Origin: Oerskovia turbata
GTDB taxonomy: Bacteria > Actinomycetota > Actinomycetes > Actinomycetales > Cellulomonadaceae
DNA: 64,000 bases
Direction of reading: 5' to 3'
Assembly: GCF_000718325.1 (NCBI RefSeq)
Contig: NZ_JOFV01000005.1
Span: 186,001-250,000 of the forward strand
Within the stretch, counting starts at the first letter, position 1, and every line of letters starts with the position of its first letter. The notes beneath the pieces are model-generated. The model was not told the DNA's origin, searched no databases, and was given only the letters and a program-made list of their open reading frames with translations. Positions 34,303 through 42,482 of this stretch are shown one piece after another. The translations under genes were made by a program, and so were the position numbers.

Positions 34303-34904
34303 TCCGCATCCTGCTCGCCGACGACGAGAACCTCATCCGTGACGCGCTCGCGACCTTGCTCTCGCTCGAGGACGACCTCGACGTCGTCGCCCAGGCCGCG
34401 TCCGGGACCGAGGCGCTCGCGGCCGCGCGCAAGCACACCCCCGACGTCGCGGTGCTCGATCTCCAGATGCCGGGCCTCGACGGGATCGAGGTCGCACGGG
34501 CCCTGGCAGGCGAGGTGCCGGGGTGCCGGGTCGTCATGGTCACGAGCCATGGTCGTCCCGGGTACCTCAAGCGCGCGCTCGAGGCAGGCGTCGGCGCCTT
34601 CCTGCCCAAGACGGTCTCGTCGCGTGTCCTGGCGGACGTCGTGCGCCAGGTCCACGCCGGCGGCCGCTACGTCGACCCCGAGCTCGCGGCCGAGGCCATC
34701 GCGGCGGGCTCGAGCCCTCTGACGCCCCGCGAGGCCGACGTCCTGGAGCTCGCGGCCGGTGGAGCCCCGGTCGAGGAGATCGCGACGCGGGCGTCGCTCG
34801 CGCCGGGCACGGTGCGCAACTACCTGTCCTCGGCCGCCGCGAAGCTGGGTGCGACCAACCGGCACGAGGCAGTGCACCTCGCGCGCCGCCACGGGTGGAT
34901 CTGA
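34299..34904 (+). CDS. LuxR-type response regulator
   Basis: A 201-residue NarL/DesR-family regulator. The receiver domain (1-120) has the acidic pair D8-D9, phosphoacceptor D54 and a conserved Lys in FLPK near residue 104. The LuxR HTH (about 138-200) is recognisable from LTPREADVLELAAGG to VRNYLSSAAAKLGATNRHEAV. It starts at GTG 34299, overlapping the kinase stop. Expected to control the ABC exporter genes upstream, since all four genes are contiguous or overlapping. Confidence 0.93.
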   Translation: MIRILLADDENLIRDALATLLSLEDDLDVVAQAASGTEALAAARKHTPDVAVLDLQMPGLDGIEVARALAGEVPGCRVVMVTSHGRPGYLKRALEAGVGAFLPKTVSSRVLADVVRQVHAGGRYVDPELAAEAIAAGSSPLTPREADVLELAAGGAPVEEIATRASLAPGTVRNYLSSAAAKLGATNRHEAVHLARRHGWI

Positions 34905-34950
34905 GCGGTCGGGCCCGACGACGGCACGCGGCCCGGTAGGCTCGGTGACC

Positions 34951-35679
34951 GTGCCGAAAGCTCATCCTGACAGCCGCGCGTACCGCTTCGTCGCGCTCAT
35001 CGTGCGACCCCTCATGTTCGCCATCACCCGCCGCGACTGGCAGGGAGAGGAGAACATCCCCGCCACGGGCGGGTTCATCGCTGCGGGCAACCACATGTCG
35101 AACATCGACCCGCTGACGTTCGCCCACTTCCTGTACGACAACGGGCGGGCGCCCAAGATCCTCGCCAAGGCGTCGCTGTGGAAGGTGCCGTTCTTCGGCG
35201 GCCTCCTGAACCGCACGGGCATGATCCCCGTCCAGCGCAACACCGTGGGCGCCGCGTCCTCGGTCAGCGTGGCCGTCGACCAGCTCGCGCTGGGCGAGTG
35301 CGTCGCGGTCTTCCCCGAGGGCACGCTGACGCGTGACCCCGACCTGTGGCCCATGGTCGGCAAGACGGGCGCCGCGCGCCTGGCCCTCGCGAGCCGCATG
35401 CCCGTGGTGCCCATCGCGCAGTGGGGCATGCAGGACCTTCTGCCCCGCTACAGCAAGCGGTTCCGGCCGTTCCCGCCCAAGAACGTCGCGGTGCACGCGG
35501 GGCCGCCGGTCGACCTGTCGGACCTCTACGAGCGTCCCGTCGACACCGCGACCCTGCGTGAGGCCACCGACCGCATCATGGACGCCATCACCGGTCTGCT
35601 CGAGGGCATCCGCGGCGAGCAGGCCCCTGCCGAGCGCTTCGACGTCCGCAAGAACCCCGGCTCGGAGGAGCGCAAGTGA
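34951..35679 (+). CDS. plsC: 1-acyl-sn-glycerol-3-phosphate acyltransferase
   Basis: A 242-residue membrane-associated acyltransferase making phosphatidate. The catalytic motif NHMSNID (NHx4D type) is near residue 46, and the substrate-binding FPEGTLTRD follows at about 125. The start is set by TAGGCT (34937-34942), which ends 8 nt before GTG 34951. It overlaps gpsA by 4 nt. Together they feed glycerol-3-phosphate into phospholipid synthesis, a conserved actinobacterial pair downstream of murA. Confidence 0.93.
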   Translation: MPKAHPDSRAYRFVALIVRPLMFAITRRDWQGEENIPATGGFIAAGNHMSNIDPLTFAHFLYDNGRAPKILAKASLWKVPFFGGLLNRTGMIPVQRNTVGAASSVSVAVDQLALGECVAVFPEGTLTRDPDLWPMVGKTGAARLALASRMPVVPIAQWGMQDLLPRYSKRFRPFPPKNVAVHAGPPVDLSDLYERPVDTATLREATDRIMDAITGLLEGIRGEQAPAERFDVRKNPGSEERK

Positions 35680-36701
35680 GCGACCAGCAGATCACCGCGA
35701 CCGTCCTGGGGTCGGGGGCATGGGGCACGACGTTCGCCGCCGTCCTGGCCGACGCAGGCTGCGAGGTCCGGCTGTGGGGCCGCAACCCCGAGGTCGCGGC
35801 CGACATCAACGCGACCCGCCGCAACTCCGCGTACCTGCCCGACATCGACCTGCCGGCGGGGCTCACGGCCACGACCGACGCGGCGCAGGCTCTCGCCGGG
35901 GCGCAGCTCGTCGTCGTCGCGATCCCGTCCCAGAGCGCCCGGGCGACGCTCGCGCCGCTGCGTGAGCACCTCGCCGAGGACGTCGTCGCGGTCTCCCTCA
36001 TGAAGGGGGTCGAGCTCAGCACGGACCGCCGCATGAGCGAGGTCGTCGCCGAGGTGTGGGGTCTGCCCCTCGACCGGGTCGCGGTCGTGTCCGGCCCGAA
36101 CCTCGCGCGCGAGATCGCCGAGCACCAGCCGACCGCGACCGTCGTCTCGGCCACGGACGAGGAGACGGCGCGCTTCGTCGCGGCCGCCTGCTCGTCGTCC
36201 TACTTCCGCCCGTACACCAACTCCGACGTCGTGGGCGTCGAGCTCTGCGGCGCCGTGAAGAACGTCATCGCGCTCGCCGTGGGCATCGCCCAGGGCCGAG
36301 GGTTCGGCTACAACACGACGGCCACCGTCATCACGCGCGGGCTCGTCGAGATCACGCGGCTCGGGCTCGCGCTCGGGGCCGACGCCGAGACCTTCTCGGG
36401 CCTGGCGGGCATGGGGGACCTGGTCGCTACCTGCACGTCCCCCCTGTCCCGCAACCACACGCTCGGCAAGCACATCGGCCGCGGCATGAGCCTCGACGAG
36501 GCCGTCGCGGCGACGGGAGGCACCGCGGAGGGCGTCAAGTCCTGCCGCTCGGTCCTCGAGCTCGCGCAGAAGGTGGGCGTCGACATGCCCATCACGGCCG
36601 GCGTCGTCGCCGTCCTGCACGAGGGCATGCCCGTCGACGACATGGCTCGTGGGCTGCTCTCGCGGCCCCAGAAGTCCGAGGGCGTGACGTCGGGACGCTG
36701 A
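35676..36701 (+). CDS. gpsA: Glycerol-3-phosphate dehydrogenase [NAD(P)+]
   Basis: A 341-residue dehydrogenase reducing dihydroxyacetone phosphate to sn-glycerol-3-phosphate. The nucleotide motif GSGAWGTTFA is at about residues 12-21, and the catalytic Lys is in GAVKNVIALA. Domain order and length are typical. It starts at GTG 35676, overlapping plsC by GTGA, and is closed by a strong hairpin at 36743-36770. In several actinobacteria cofC lies between gpsA and ddl; it is absent here and replaced by four other genes. Confidence 0.96.
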   Translation: MSDQQITATVLGSGAWGTTFAAVLADAGCEVRLWGRNPEVAADINATRRNSAYLPDIDLPAGLTATTDAAQALAGAQLVVVAIPSQSARATLAPLREHLAEDVVAVSLMKGVELSTDRRMSEVVAEVWGLPLDRVAVVSGPNLAREIAEHQPTATVVSATDEETARFVAAACSSSYFRPYTNSDVVGVELCGAVKNVIALAVGIAQGRGFGYNTTATVITRGLVEITRLGLALGADAETFSGLAGMGDLVATCTSPLSRNHTLGKHIGRGMSLDEAVAATGGTAEGVKSCRSVLELAQKVGVDMPITAGVVAVLHEGMPVDDMARGLLSRPQKSEGVTSGR

Positions 36702-36742
36702 GGCGGACACGCGCGTGCGGCCCGGCCCCCACGGGGAGGCTG

Positions 36743-36770
36743 CGGCCCGGCCCTCACGGGGGCCGGGCCG
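36743..36770. terminator. Bidirectional terminator between gpsA and the lipoprotein gene
   Basis: A perfect 11-bp GC stem (36743-36753 with 36760-36770) with a 6-nt loop lies between two convergent stops (36701 and 36779). Confidence 0.75.
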
Positions 36771-36778
36771 TTCGTCCG

Positions 36779-37453
36779 TCAGGCGTCGTCACGCACCTCG
36801 ACGACGACCCGGGCGGGGTCGGTCAGTGCGTAGACCCGGAACGGGTTGTCGGCGTCGTCGGTCCCGATGAAGGCCTGCGTGTACCCCTCGAAGACCCCGC
36901 GCAGCACGACCTCCTCGACCTCGTCCGTCTCGGCGACCCGCAGGGGGTTGGGGCCCGCGTACTCGGCGACCCCTGTGTCCATGGGGTAGCCCGAGCCCGA
37001 GATCATGACCTGGAGAGTGCCGTCGCCGTCGACGTCGATCACGTCCCCCTTCCCGTCCTCGATCGCCTCCGGCACGTACTCGACGCGCCAGCCGGGGGTG
37101 CCGGTGCCGCCGAGCTCGAAGACCACCCGGTCGAACCCGTCGTGCCTGCCCACGCGCACGTCCGTCACGGTCAGCGCCGCACCGGCCGAGGGCTCCGACG
37201 TGTCGGGCTCGGTGTTCGCCGGGAAGGGGGGAGCCGACGTCGAGCCGTCGTCGTCCGTGGACCCGGTCGGGGCGTCCGTCGCGCCCGCGGTGGGCGACGG
37301 GCTGGGCGTCGAGGACACCGTCGGCGTCGGCGTGCCCGGGGCCGTCTCGTCGCCCTCGTCGCTTCCTCCTGAACAGGCCGTGATGGCGAGAAGTGCGGCG
37401 ACGAGACCGGCGGAGAGCGCCGCGGGCCGGAGTCGTCGGGTCGTGGCGTTCAT
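36779..37453 (-). CDS. AMIN-like domain lipoprotein
   Basis: A 224-residue exported lipoprotein: signal peptide ending LAITAC with lipid-modified C27, a 65-residue Thr/Pro/Ser/Asp linker, then a beta-rich domain (about 90-224; RVGRHDGFDRVVFELGG) resembling the AMIN-like fold found in cell-envelope proteins. Probably anchored to the outer face of the membrane; role unknown. It has a strong AGGAGG ribosome site. A possible -10 TAGGCT (minus strand, 37509-37504) gives a leader of about 45 nt that includes a palindrome at 37478-37494. Confidence 0.82.
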   Translation of the reverse strand: MNATTRRLRPAALSAGLVAALLAITACSGGSDEGDETAPGTPTPTVSSTPSPSPTAGATDAPTGSTDDDGSTSAPPFPANTEPDTSEPSAGAALTVTDVRVGRHDGFDRVVFELGGTGTPGWRVEYVPEAIEDGKGDVIDVDGDGTLQVMISGSGYPMDTGVAEYAGPNPLRVAETDEVEEVVLRGVFEGYTQAFIGTDDADNPFRVYALTDPARVVVEVRDDA

Positions 37454-37477
37454 CGGTTACCTCCTGGAAGTTCTCAC

Positions 37478-37494
37478 CGGGAGAGTCTCCCGGC
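37478..37494. promoter_or_regulatory. Palindrome in the leader of the lipoprotein gene
   Basis: CCGGGAGA, G, TCTCCCGG: a perfect 8-bp inverted repeat between the likely -10 element and the ribosome site of the minus-strand lipoprotein gene. It may be an operator or an RNA hairpin. The rest of 37454-37704 shows only the promoter elements mentioned. Confidence 0.4.
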
Positions 37495-37704
37495 TGGCCT
37501 TCGAGCCTAGGCCGAGCAGGTCACGGATCGTGGGAGGACAGGTCTCGATCGGGGAACGAGCTCCTCCGGGGACGTGGTCGTGCCGCCCCGCGACAGGTGG
37601 CGGCCGGCGCCGACGGGCGCCCATGCCGGCGAGTCCTGCGTGCACGGGCGACGGTCCCTCGCGCGAGGGATGACAGGGGCTCTCGTCGGCCCTACGGTGG
37701 CTGC

Positions 37705-38070
37705 ATGCCGTGGATCAGCAGTGCGGGCGGGCCGCTCTTCTTCATCGTCGTGCTCGTGATCGTCGCGGTCGTCGCGATCGAGCGCATGGTGAGCGGGCGC
37801 TCCAGGGACCGGCGGCTCGGTGACGGGCGGGGGTCGGGCGAGAGCCCCGGGTCCGGTGCGTTCGGCGAGCTCGTCGACGTCTTCCAGCCGAGCCGGGTCC
37901 ACCTGACCGAGGAGAAGGAGCGGCAGCGGCTCGACATCGTGCAGGCGCCGTCGACCGCGCCCCCGATCGACGTGGACCTCGAGTCGGGGGTCGTGGTCTT
38001 CAGCGCGGAGGTGTACGAGCCGCAGCCCGCCGAGCCGCAGCCCGTCGACGGGACGGACGCCCCTCGGTAG
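37705..38070 (+). CDS. DUF6191-like small membrane protein
   Basis: A 121-residue protein with one membrane helix (about residues 10-27, PLFFIVVLVIVAVVAIERM) and a cytoplasmic part containing GAFGELVDVFQPSRVHLTEE, which resembles the actinobacterial DUF6191 group. Function unknown. The ATG is chosen because TACGGT (37693-37698) ends 6 nt before it, with no Shine-Dalgarno. It converges on the PLP enzyme gene (29-nt gap). Confidence 0.7.
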   Translation: MPWISSAGGPLFFIVVLVIVAVVAIERMVSGRSRDRRLGDGRGSGESPGSGAFGELVDVFQPSRVHLTEEKERQRLDIVQAPSTAPPIDVDLESGVVVFSAEVYEPQPAEPQPVDGTDAPR

Positions 38071-38098
38071 CCGCGGGCAGTCTGCCGGTGGCGGACGG

Positions 38099-39277
38099 CT
38101 ATCCGCTGACCGTCGTGCGCAGGGCCCGGTCGAGGTCCGCCCACAGGTCCTCGACGTCCTCGATGCCGACGCTCAGGCGCAGCAGGTCCTCGGGGACCGT
38201 GTGCGACTCGGTCGCGAACCGCCGCCGCCGTTCGAGGCTCGACTCGACCCCGCCCAGGCTGGTGGCGGGAACCCACAGCTCGACGGCCTCGACCACCGCG
38301 TCCGCGGCCTCGCGCCCGCCCCGGGGGCGCAGGCCGAGGATCGCCCCGAAGCCCGTCATGGTGCGGGCCGCGCGCTCATGGCCCGGGTCGGTCGGCAGGC
38401 TCGGGTGGCGGACCTCCTCGACGAGCGGGTGCTCGGCCAGTCGCCGGGCGATCTCGGCGGCGTTGGCCTGGGACCGCTCGACGCGCAGCGCGAGCGTGCG
38501 CAGCCCGCGCAGCGCGAGCCACACCTCCCACGGCCCGGCGATCGCGCCGTGCAGGGTCCGGTACGCGCGGACCTTCGCGGCCAGGTCCGGGTCGTTCGTG
38601 ACGACGGCCCCCAGCACGACGTCGGAGTGGCCTGCGAGGTACTTCGTGACCGAGTGCACGACGACGTCGGCCCCGAGGGTGAGGGGCTGCTGCCCGAGCG
38701 GGGTCGCGAAGGTGTTGTCGACCGCGGTGAGCACGCCCTGTGCGCGCGCTGCGGCCAGCAGGACGGGGAGGTCGGCCACCTCGAGCATGGGGTTGGTCGG
38801 TGACTCGATCAGGAGCAGGTCCGCGCCGTCGAGCGCGGCGAGCACCTGGTCGGTGTCGGCGACGTCGACCCGGACGACCTCGACCCCGTACCGGGCCGCG
38901 AGGTCGTCTGCGAACCCCAGCGTGACCTGGTAGGCGTGCCGGGGCAGGACGACCTTGCCGCCCGCTGCGACGAACGAGAAGACGGCGGCGATCGCCGCCA
39001 TGCCGCTGCCGAACACGATGCCCGGCTCCGTCGCGCCCTCCAGGGTCGCGAGGGCTTCCTCGAACGGGTGCCACGTCTCGGTGTCCATGCGCGTGTAGAG
39101 GAGCTCGCCGGGCTCCTGCACGCCGCGCGAGACGTACGTCGAGGACAGGACCACGGGCGGGTTGACCGGCCCGCCCTGCTCGCGCCGCGGGCGCCCGGCC
39201 GCGACCGCGATCGTGGCGGGGGACAGCGATGAGCGGCGGACGGTGGGCTCGGTGGGCTCGGTCGGCTCGGTCGTCAT
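38099..39277 (-). CDS. Cys/Met metabolism PLP-dependent enzyme (cystathionine gamma-synthase type)
   Basis: A 392-residue fold-type I PLP enzyme of the trans-sulfuration family. The PLP Lys is in SVTKYLAGHSD, the PLP-binding Asp in DNTFATP, and the YTRMDTETWHPFE and SGMAAIAA segments are typical. Cystathionine gamma-synthase (metB) is the likeliest identity, but gamma-lyase and methionine gamma-lyase cannot be excluded by eye. The N-terminus has a TEPTEPTEPT tandem. TAGCCT on the minus strand ends 6 nt before the ATG, suggesting a leaderless mRNA. Confidence 0.88.
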   Translation of the reverse strand: MTTEPTEPTEPTVRRSSLSPATIAVAAGRPRREQGGPVNPPVVLSSTYVSRGVQEPGELLYTRMDTETWHPFEEALATLEGATEPGIVFGSGMAAIAAVFSFVAAGGKVVLPRHAYQVTLGFADDLAARYGVEVVRVDVADTDQVLAALDGADLLLIESPTNPMLEVADLPVLLAAARAQGVLTAVDNTFATPLGQQPLTLGADVVVHSVTKYLAGHSDVVLGAVVTNDPDLAAKVRAYRTLHGAIAGPWEVWLALRGLRTLALRVERSQANAAEIARRLAEHPLVEEVRHPSLPTDPGHERAARTMTGFGAILGLRPRGGREAADAVVEAVELWVPATSLGGVESSLERRRRFATESHTVPEDLLRLSVGIEDVEDLWADLDRALRTTVSG

Positions 39278-39437
39278 GGGGCGAGGCTACGCCTGGCGGC
39301 CGGGTGGGTGCCGCGGGCAACCGCGGAGGGAGACAGGGAAGTGCCGAGCGTGCCGTTCGGGTCGTCGTCGGCAAGAAGTGCCGACCGGCCAGGGCGACCC
39401 GAGCTGCACGCTCGATGCGACGCCGGTCGGCCCCTCG

Positions 39438-40610
39438 TCAGTCCTCGACCGGCCCGAGCAGCGCGCTCGCGAACGTCGAGTGCGTGGACTCGTCGTCGGA
39501 CGGGTGGAAGATCCCGGCGAGCACGTCACGGTAGAGCCGCCCGAGCTCGGAGGACGCGAAGTACGACGACCCGCCGGACACCCGGATCGCCTGGTCGACG
39601 ACGACGCGCGCCGTCTCCGTGGCCCGCACCTTGAGGCCCGCGACGGCCGTGAACCAGCCCGCACCACGGTCCACGAGGGCGTCGATCTCGCCTGCCAGCT
39701 GGTCGATCTGCGGGTAGATCCCGTCCATCGCGATGCCTGCGTCGGCGACCCGCCAGCGGATGTCGGGGTCCTGTGACAGCGGCCTGCCGCCGTTCTTCAT
39801 CGAGGTGCGCCGGTGCGCGTTCTCGATCGCGAGCTCCAGGGCCCGCTTGCCGATCCCCGTGTAGACCGACGCGAGGAGAACCTCGAACGTCGTGAAGATC
39901 GCGAGCACGAGCGGGTCGGTCGACGGCCCCGGGGCCAGGCGGCGCACGACCCGGTCGGCCGGGGCGTGCGCGCCCACGAGCAGGGTCGTCCGGCTCTGGC
40001 TCGCACGCATGCCGACCGTGTCCCAGTCGTCGAGCACGTCGACGCCGCCGCCCTCGCGCGTCACGAACGCGTGCACGAGGCGAGGGTCGCCCTCGAGCGC
40101 GGGGCCGTCCTCGGTGGCCGTCTCGATCCCTAGCACCCCCAGCCGGGTCCACGCGGGCGACAGGGACGTGAAGATCTTCCGGCCGTGGAACGAGTAGCCG
40201 CCCTCGCCGTCGGGCCGGGCCTGGGTCCTCGACCCGAAGAGCACCAGGTCGTTGCCGGGCTCCGAGTACCCGAACGCGAAGACCTCGCCGCGCGCGGCCT
40301 CCTCCAGGACGACGTCGAGCGAGTGGTCCCCGCGCTCGTACAGGTAGCGCGCGACGCCGGTCCACACGTGGTGCATGTTCACCGCGAGCGCGGTCGCGGG
40401 GGCTGCGCCCGCGAGGCGGATCTGCTCGTGCGCGACGTCGCGCAGCCCCAGGCCCGGCCCGCCCATCGCGGTGGGCACGAACGCCTTCAGGTAGCCGGCC
40501 GCGGTCAGCTCCTCGAAGTCCTCGGTGAAGAACGTGTTCTCCCGGTCGTAGGTCGCGGCGCGCGAGCGGATGCGGTCGAGCAGGTCGTCGGTCAGCAGCG
40601 GAGAGGTCAT
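39438..40610 (-). CDS. Acyl-CoA dehydrogenase family protein
   Basis: A 390-residue flavoprotein of the acyl-CoA dehydrogenase superfamily: N-terminal helical domain, FAD-binding middle (FAFGYSEPGNDLVLFGS, near residues 113-129) and C-terminal four-helix bundle (VVDQAIRVSGGSSYF). The usual catalytic Glu position is not obvious, so it may be a monooxygenase- or dehydratase-like member acting on a non-standard substrate. TAGAAC ends 6 nt before the ATG on the minus strand. It is divergent from ddl with a 95-nt gap. Confidence 0.85.
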   Translation of the reverse strand: MTSPLLTDDLLDRIRSRAATYDRENTFFTEDFEELTAAGYLKAFVPTAMGGPGLGLRDVAHEQIRLAGAAPATALAVNMHHVWTGVARYLYERGDHSLDVVLEEAARGEVFAFGYSEPGNDLVLFGSRTQARPDGEGGYSFHGRKIFTSLSPAWTRLGVLGIETATEDGPALEGDPRLVHAFVTREGGGVDVLDDWDTVGMRASQSRTTLLVGAHAPADRVVRRLAPGPSTDPLVLAIFTTFEVLLASVYTGIGKRALELAIENAHRRTSMKNGGRPLSQDPDIRWRVADAGIAMDGIYPQIDQLAGEIDALVDRGAGWFTAVAGLKVRATETARVVVDQAIRVSGGSSYFASSELGRLYRDVLAGIFHPSDDESTHSTFASALLGPVED

Positions 40611-40705
40611 GCTCCCGTTCTACCACCGCACCTCCACCTCCTGGGCACCTCGCCCGTCCGCTCCTGTTCACGCTGTCGAGCACGGTTCCGGTAGGGTCGT
40701 CGGCG

Positions 40706-41845
40706 ATGTCCAGCCAGCCAGAACCCAGTGCTCCCGCGCGCAAGACGCGCGTCCTCATCCTCTTCGGCGGACGCTCCGGCGAGCACGTGATCTCGTGCGC
40801 GACCGCGGGCGGCGTGATGCGCGCGATCGACCGCGAGCGCTACGAGGTCGTCCCCGTCGGGATCACCAGGGCGGGGCAGTGGGTGCTCGCGGCCGACGAG
40901 CCCGAGCGCTGGGAGATCACGCCCGGCAACCTGCCGGAGGTCACGGCGACGGGTGGTGAGGTGCTGCTGCCGCTCGCGGTGGGGCAGCGAGTGCTGCGCG
41001 TCCTGGAGCCGGGCGAGTTCCCGCGCGAGCTGGGCGAGGTCGACGTCGTCTTCCCGCTGCTCCACGGGCCGTTCGGCGAGGACGGCACGCTCCAGGGGCT
41101 GCTCGAGCTCGCCGACGTCCCCTACGTGGGCGCGGGGGTGCTCGCGTCGGCCGTGGGCATGGACAAGCAGTTCATGAAGCTGGTGCTCGCGGGGCAAGGC
41201 CTGCCCATCGCGCCGTACACGGTCATCCCCCCGGGGGAGTGGGACCGCAACCCTGCCGCCTGGACCGAGACGGTCGCGGGCCTGGGCCTGCCCGTGTTCG
41301 TCAAGCCGGCCCGGGCGGGGTCGAGCCTCGGCATCACCAAGGTCGACGACCTCGCGGACCTGCCCGCGGCCATCGCCGAGGCCCGCAGGCACGACCCCAA
41401 GGTCGTGATCGAGGCCGGGGTCGTGGGGCGTGAGATCGAGTGCGCGGTCCTCGGTGGCCGTGAGGGGGAGCGCCCGCGGGCGTCGTTGCCGGGCGAGATC
41501 GTCGTGACCGACGCGCACCACGACTTCTACGACTTCGAGGCCAAGTACCTCGACGAGGCGGGCGTCGAGCTGAGCTGCCCGGCCGACCTGCCGCAGGACC
41601 TCGTCGACGAGGTCCGCGACATCGCGGTCCGCACGTTCGAGGCCGTGGGTGCCGAGGGGCTCTCGCGCGTCGACGTGTTCGTGACGACCGCCGGTCAGGT
41701 CATCGTCAACGAGATCAACACGATGCCGGGCTTCACGCCGTTCTCGATGTACCCGCGCATGTGGGAGAAGTCCGGGATCACGTACCCGGAGCTGATCGAC
41801 GAGCTCATCCAGCTCGCGCTGCAGCGCCCCACGGGCCTGCGCTGA
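40706..41845 (+). CDS. ddl: D-alanine--D-alanine ligase
   Basis: A 379-residue ATP-grasp enzyme making the D-Ala-D-Ala end of the peptidoglycan stem peptide. FGGRSGEHVISC is near the N-terminus, the ATP-binding PVFVKPARAGSSLGI loop is central, FYDFEAKYLDEAG matches D-Ala-D-Ala rather than vancomycin-type ligases, and NEINTMPGFTPFSMYP ends the active site. TAGGGT (40692-40697) ends 8 nt before the ATG. A 13-bp hairpin terminator follows. A backbone gene, next to DUF3515 and thiL as in other actinobacteria. Confidence 0.97.
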   Translation: MSSQPEPSAPARKTRVLILFGGRSGEHVISCATAGGVMRAIDRERYEVVPVGITRAGQWVLAADEPERWEITPGNLPEVTATGGEVLLPLAVGQRVLRVLEPGEFPRELGEVDVVFPLLHGPFGEDGTLQGLLELADVPYVGAGVLASAVGMDKQFMKLVLAGQGLPIAPYTVIPPGEWDRNPAAWTETVAGLGLPVFVKPARAGSSLGITKVDDLADLPAAIAEARRHDPKVVIEAGVVGREIECAVLGGREGERPRASLPGEIVVTDAHHDFYDFEAKYLDEAGVELSCPADLPQDLVDEVRDIAVRTFEAVGAEGLSRVDVFVTTAGQVIVNEINTMPGFTPFSMYPRMWEKSGITYPELIDELIQLALQRPTGLR

Positions 41846-41877
41846 CCGTCCCGGCCTCCTGATCTGGTACACGCGAA

Positions 41878-41908
41878 GAGCGCGCCGCCCTCACGGGGCG
41901 GCGCGCTC
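41878..41908. terminator. ddl terminator
   Basis: A perfect 13-bp stem (41878-41890 with 41896-41908) with a 5-nt loop, 32 nt after the ddl stop and 29 nt from the convergent DUF3515 stop. Confidence 0.78.
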
Positions 41909-41937
41909 TCGTCGTCCTACGGGCTCGCTGTGCTGAC

Positions 41938-42429
41938 CTACATGCAGTAGCGCGTCTGCTCGACCTTGGACACCGCACGGTTGAGGTCCGAGACGAACGA
42001 CGAGGTGCGGGTCGTGCTCACGGCCGGGGGGAGCTGGACCTCGACCGCGGGGTCGCGGCCGTAGGTCACGAACGTCCAGGTGTCCTTGCCGTCGTCGGTG
42101 ACGATCCAGTCGACGCTCCCGGCGTTGCTCGGCACCCCCAGGCATCCGGCCGTGGTGGGCTCGGGCGGGGTCACGCCGCAGCGCAGCGTCACGGCCGCGC
42201 CGGGTTCGCCCCAGGCGGCGGTGGCCTGGCTGTCGGTCTTGACCTGGGGGAGGCCGGCGAGCTCGTCGGGGACCGCGAGGACGACCTCGGCGCACTTCGG
42301 GTTCGCGGCGTCGTCCGCGACCGGGACGCCGATGGTCGGTGCGCAGGCTCCGAGGCCCGCGGCCACGGCGACCAGCAGGATCCCGGTGAGCGTCCGGCGT
42401 CGGGCAGGGGTACGAGGGGCGTTCAGCAC
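41938..42429 (-). CDS. DUF3515 lipoprotein
   Basis: A 163-residue putative lipoprotein with a signal peptide ending GLGAC (C29). The mature part contains four more Cys (C46, one near 83, one near 95 and the one in the C-terminal YCM), suggesting two disulfides. Proteins of this family sit between ddl and thiL across actinobacteria; function unknown. It starts at GTG 42429, with TACCGT on the minus strand (42441-42436) ending 6 nt upstream. Confidence 0.85.
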   Translation of the reverse strand: MLNAPRTPARRRTLTGILLVAVAAGLGACAPTIGVPVADDAANPKCAEVVLAVPDELAGLPQVKTDSQATAAWGEPGAAVTLRCGVTPPEPTTAGCLGVPSNAGSVDWIVTDDGKDTWTFVTYGRDPAVEVQLPPAVSTTRTSSFVSDLNRAVSKVEQTRYCM

Positions 42430-42482
42430 CCTCCAACGGTAGCCGCTCCGGCGGGCGTTCCGGTCCCGCGTAAGGTGGCGCC
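42430..42482. promoter_or_regulatory. Divergent DUF3515/thiL promoters
   Basis: This 53-bp gap holds the minus-strand -10 TACCGT (42441-42436) and the plus-strand -10 TAAGGT (42471-42476), each ending 6 nt before its start codon. Both mRNAs should be leaderless. Confidence 0.55.
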
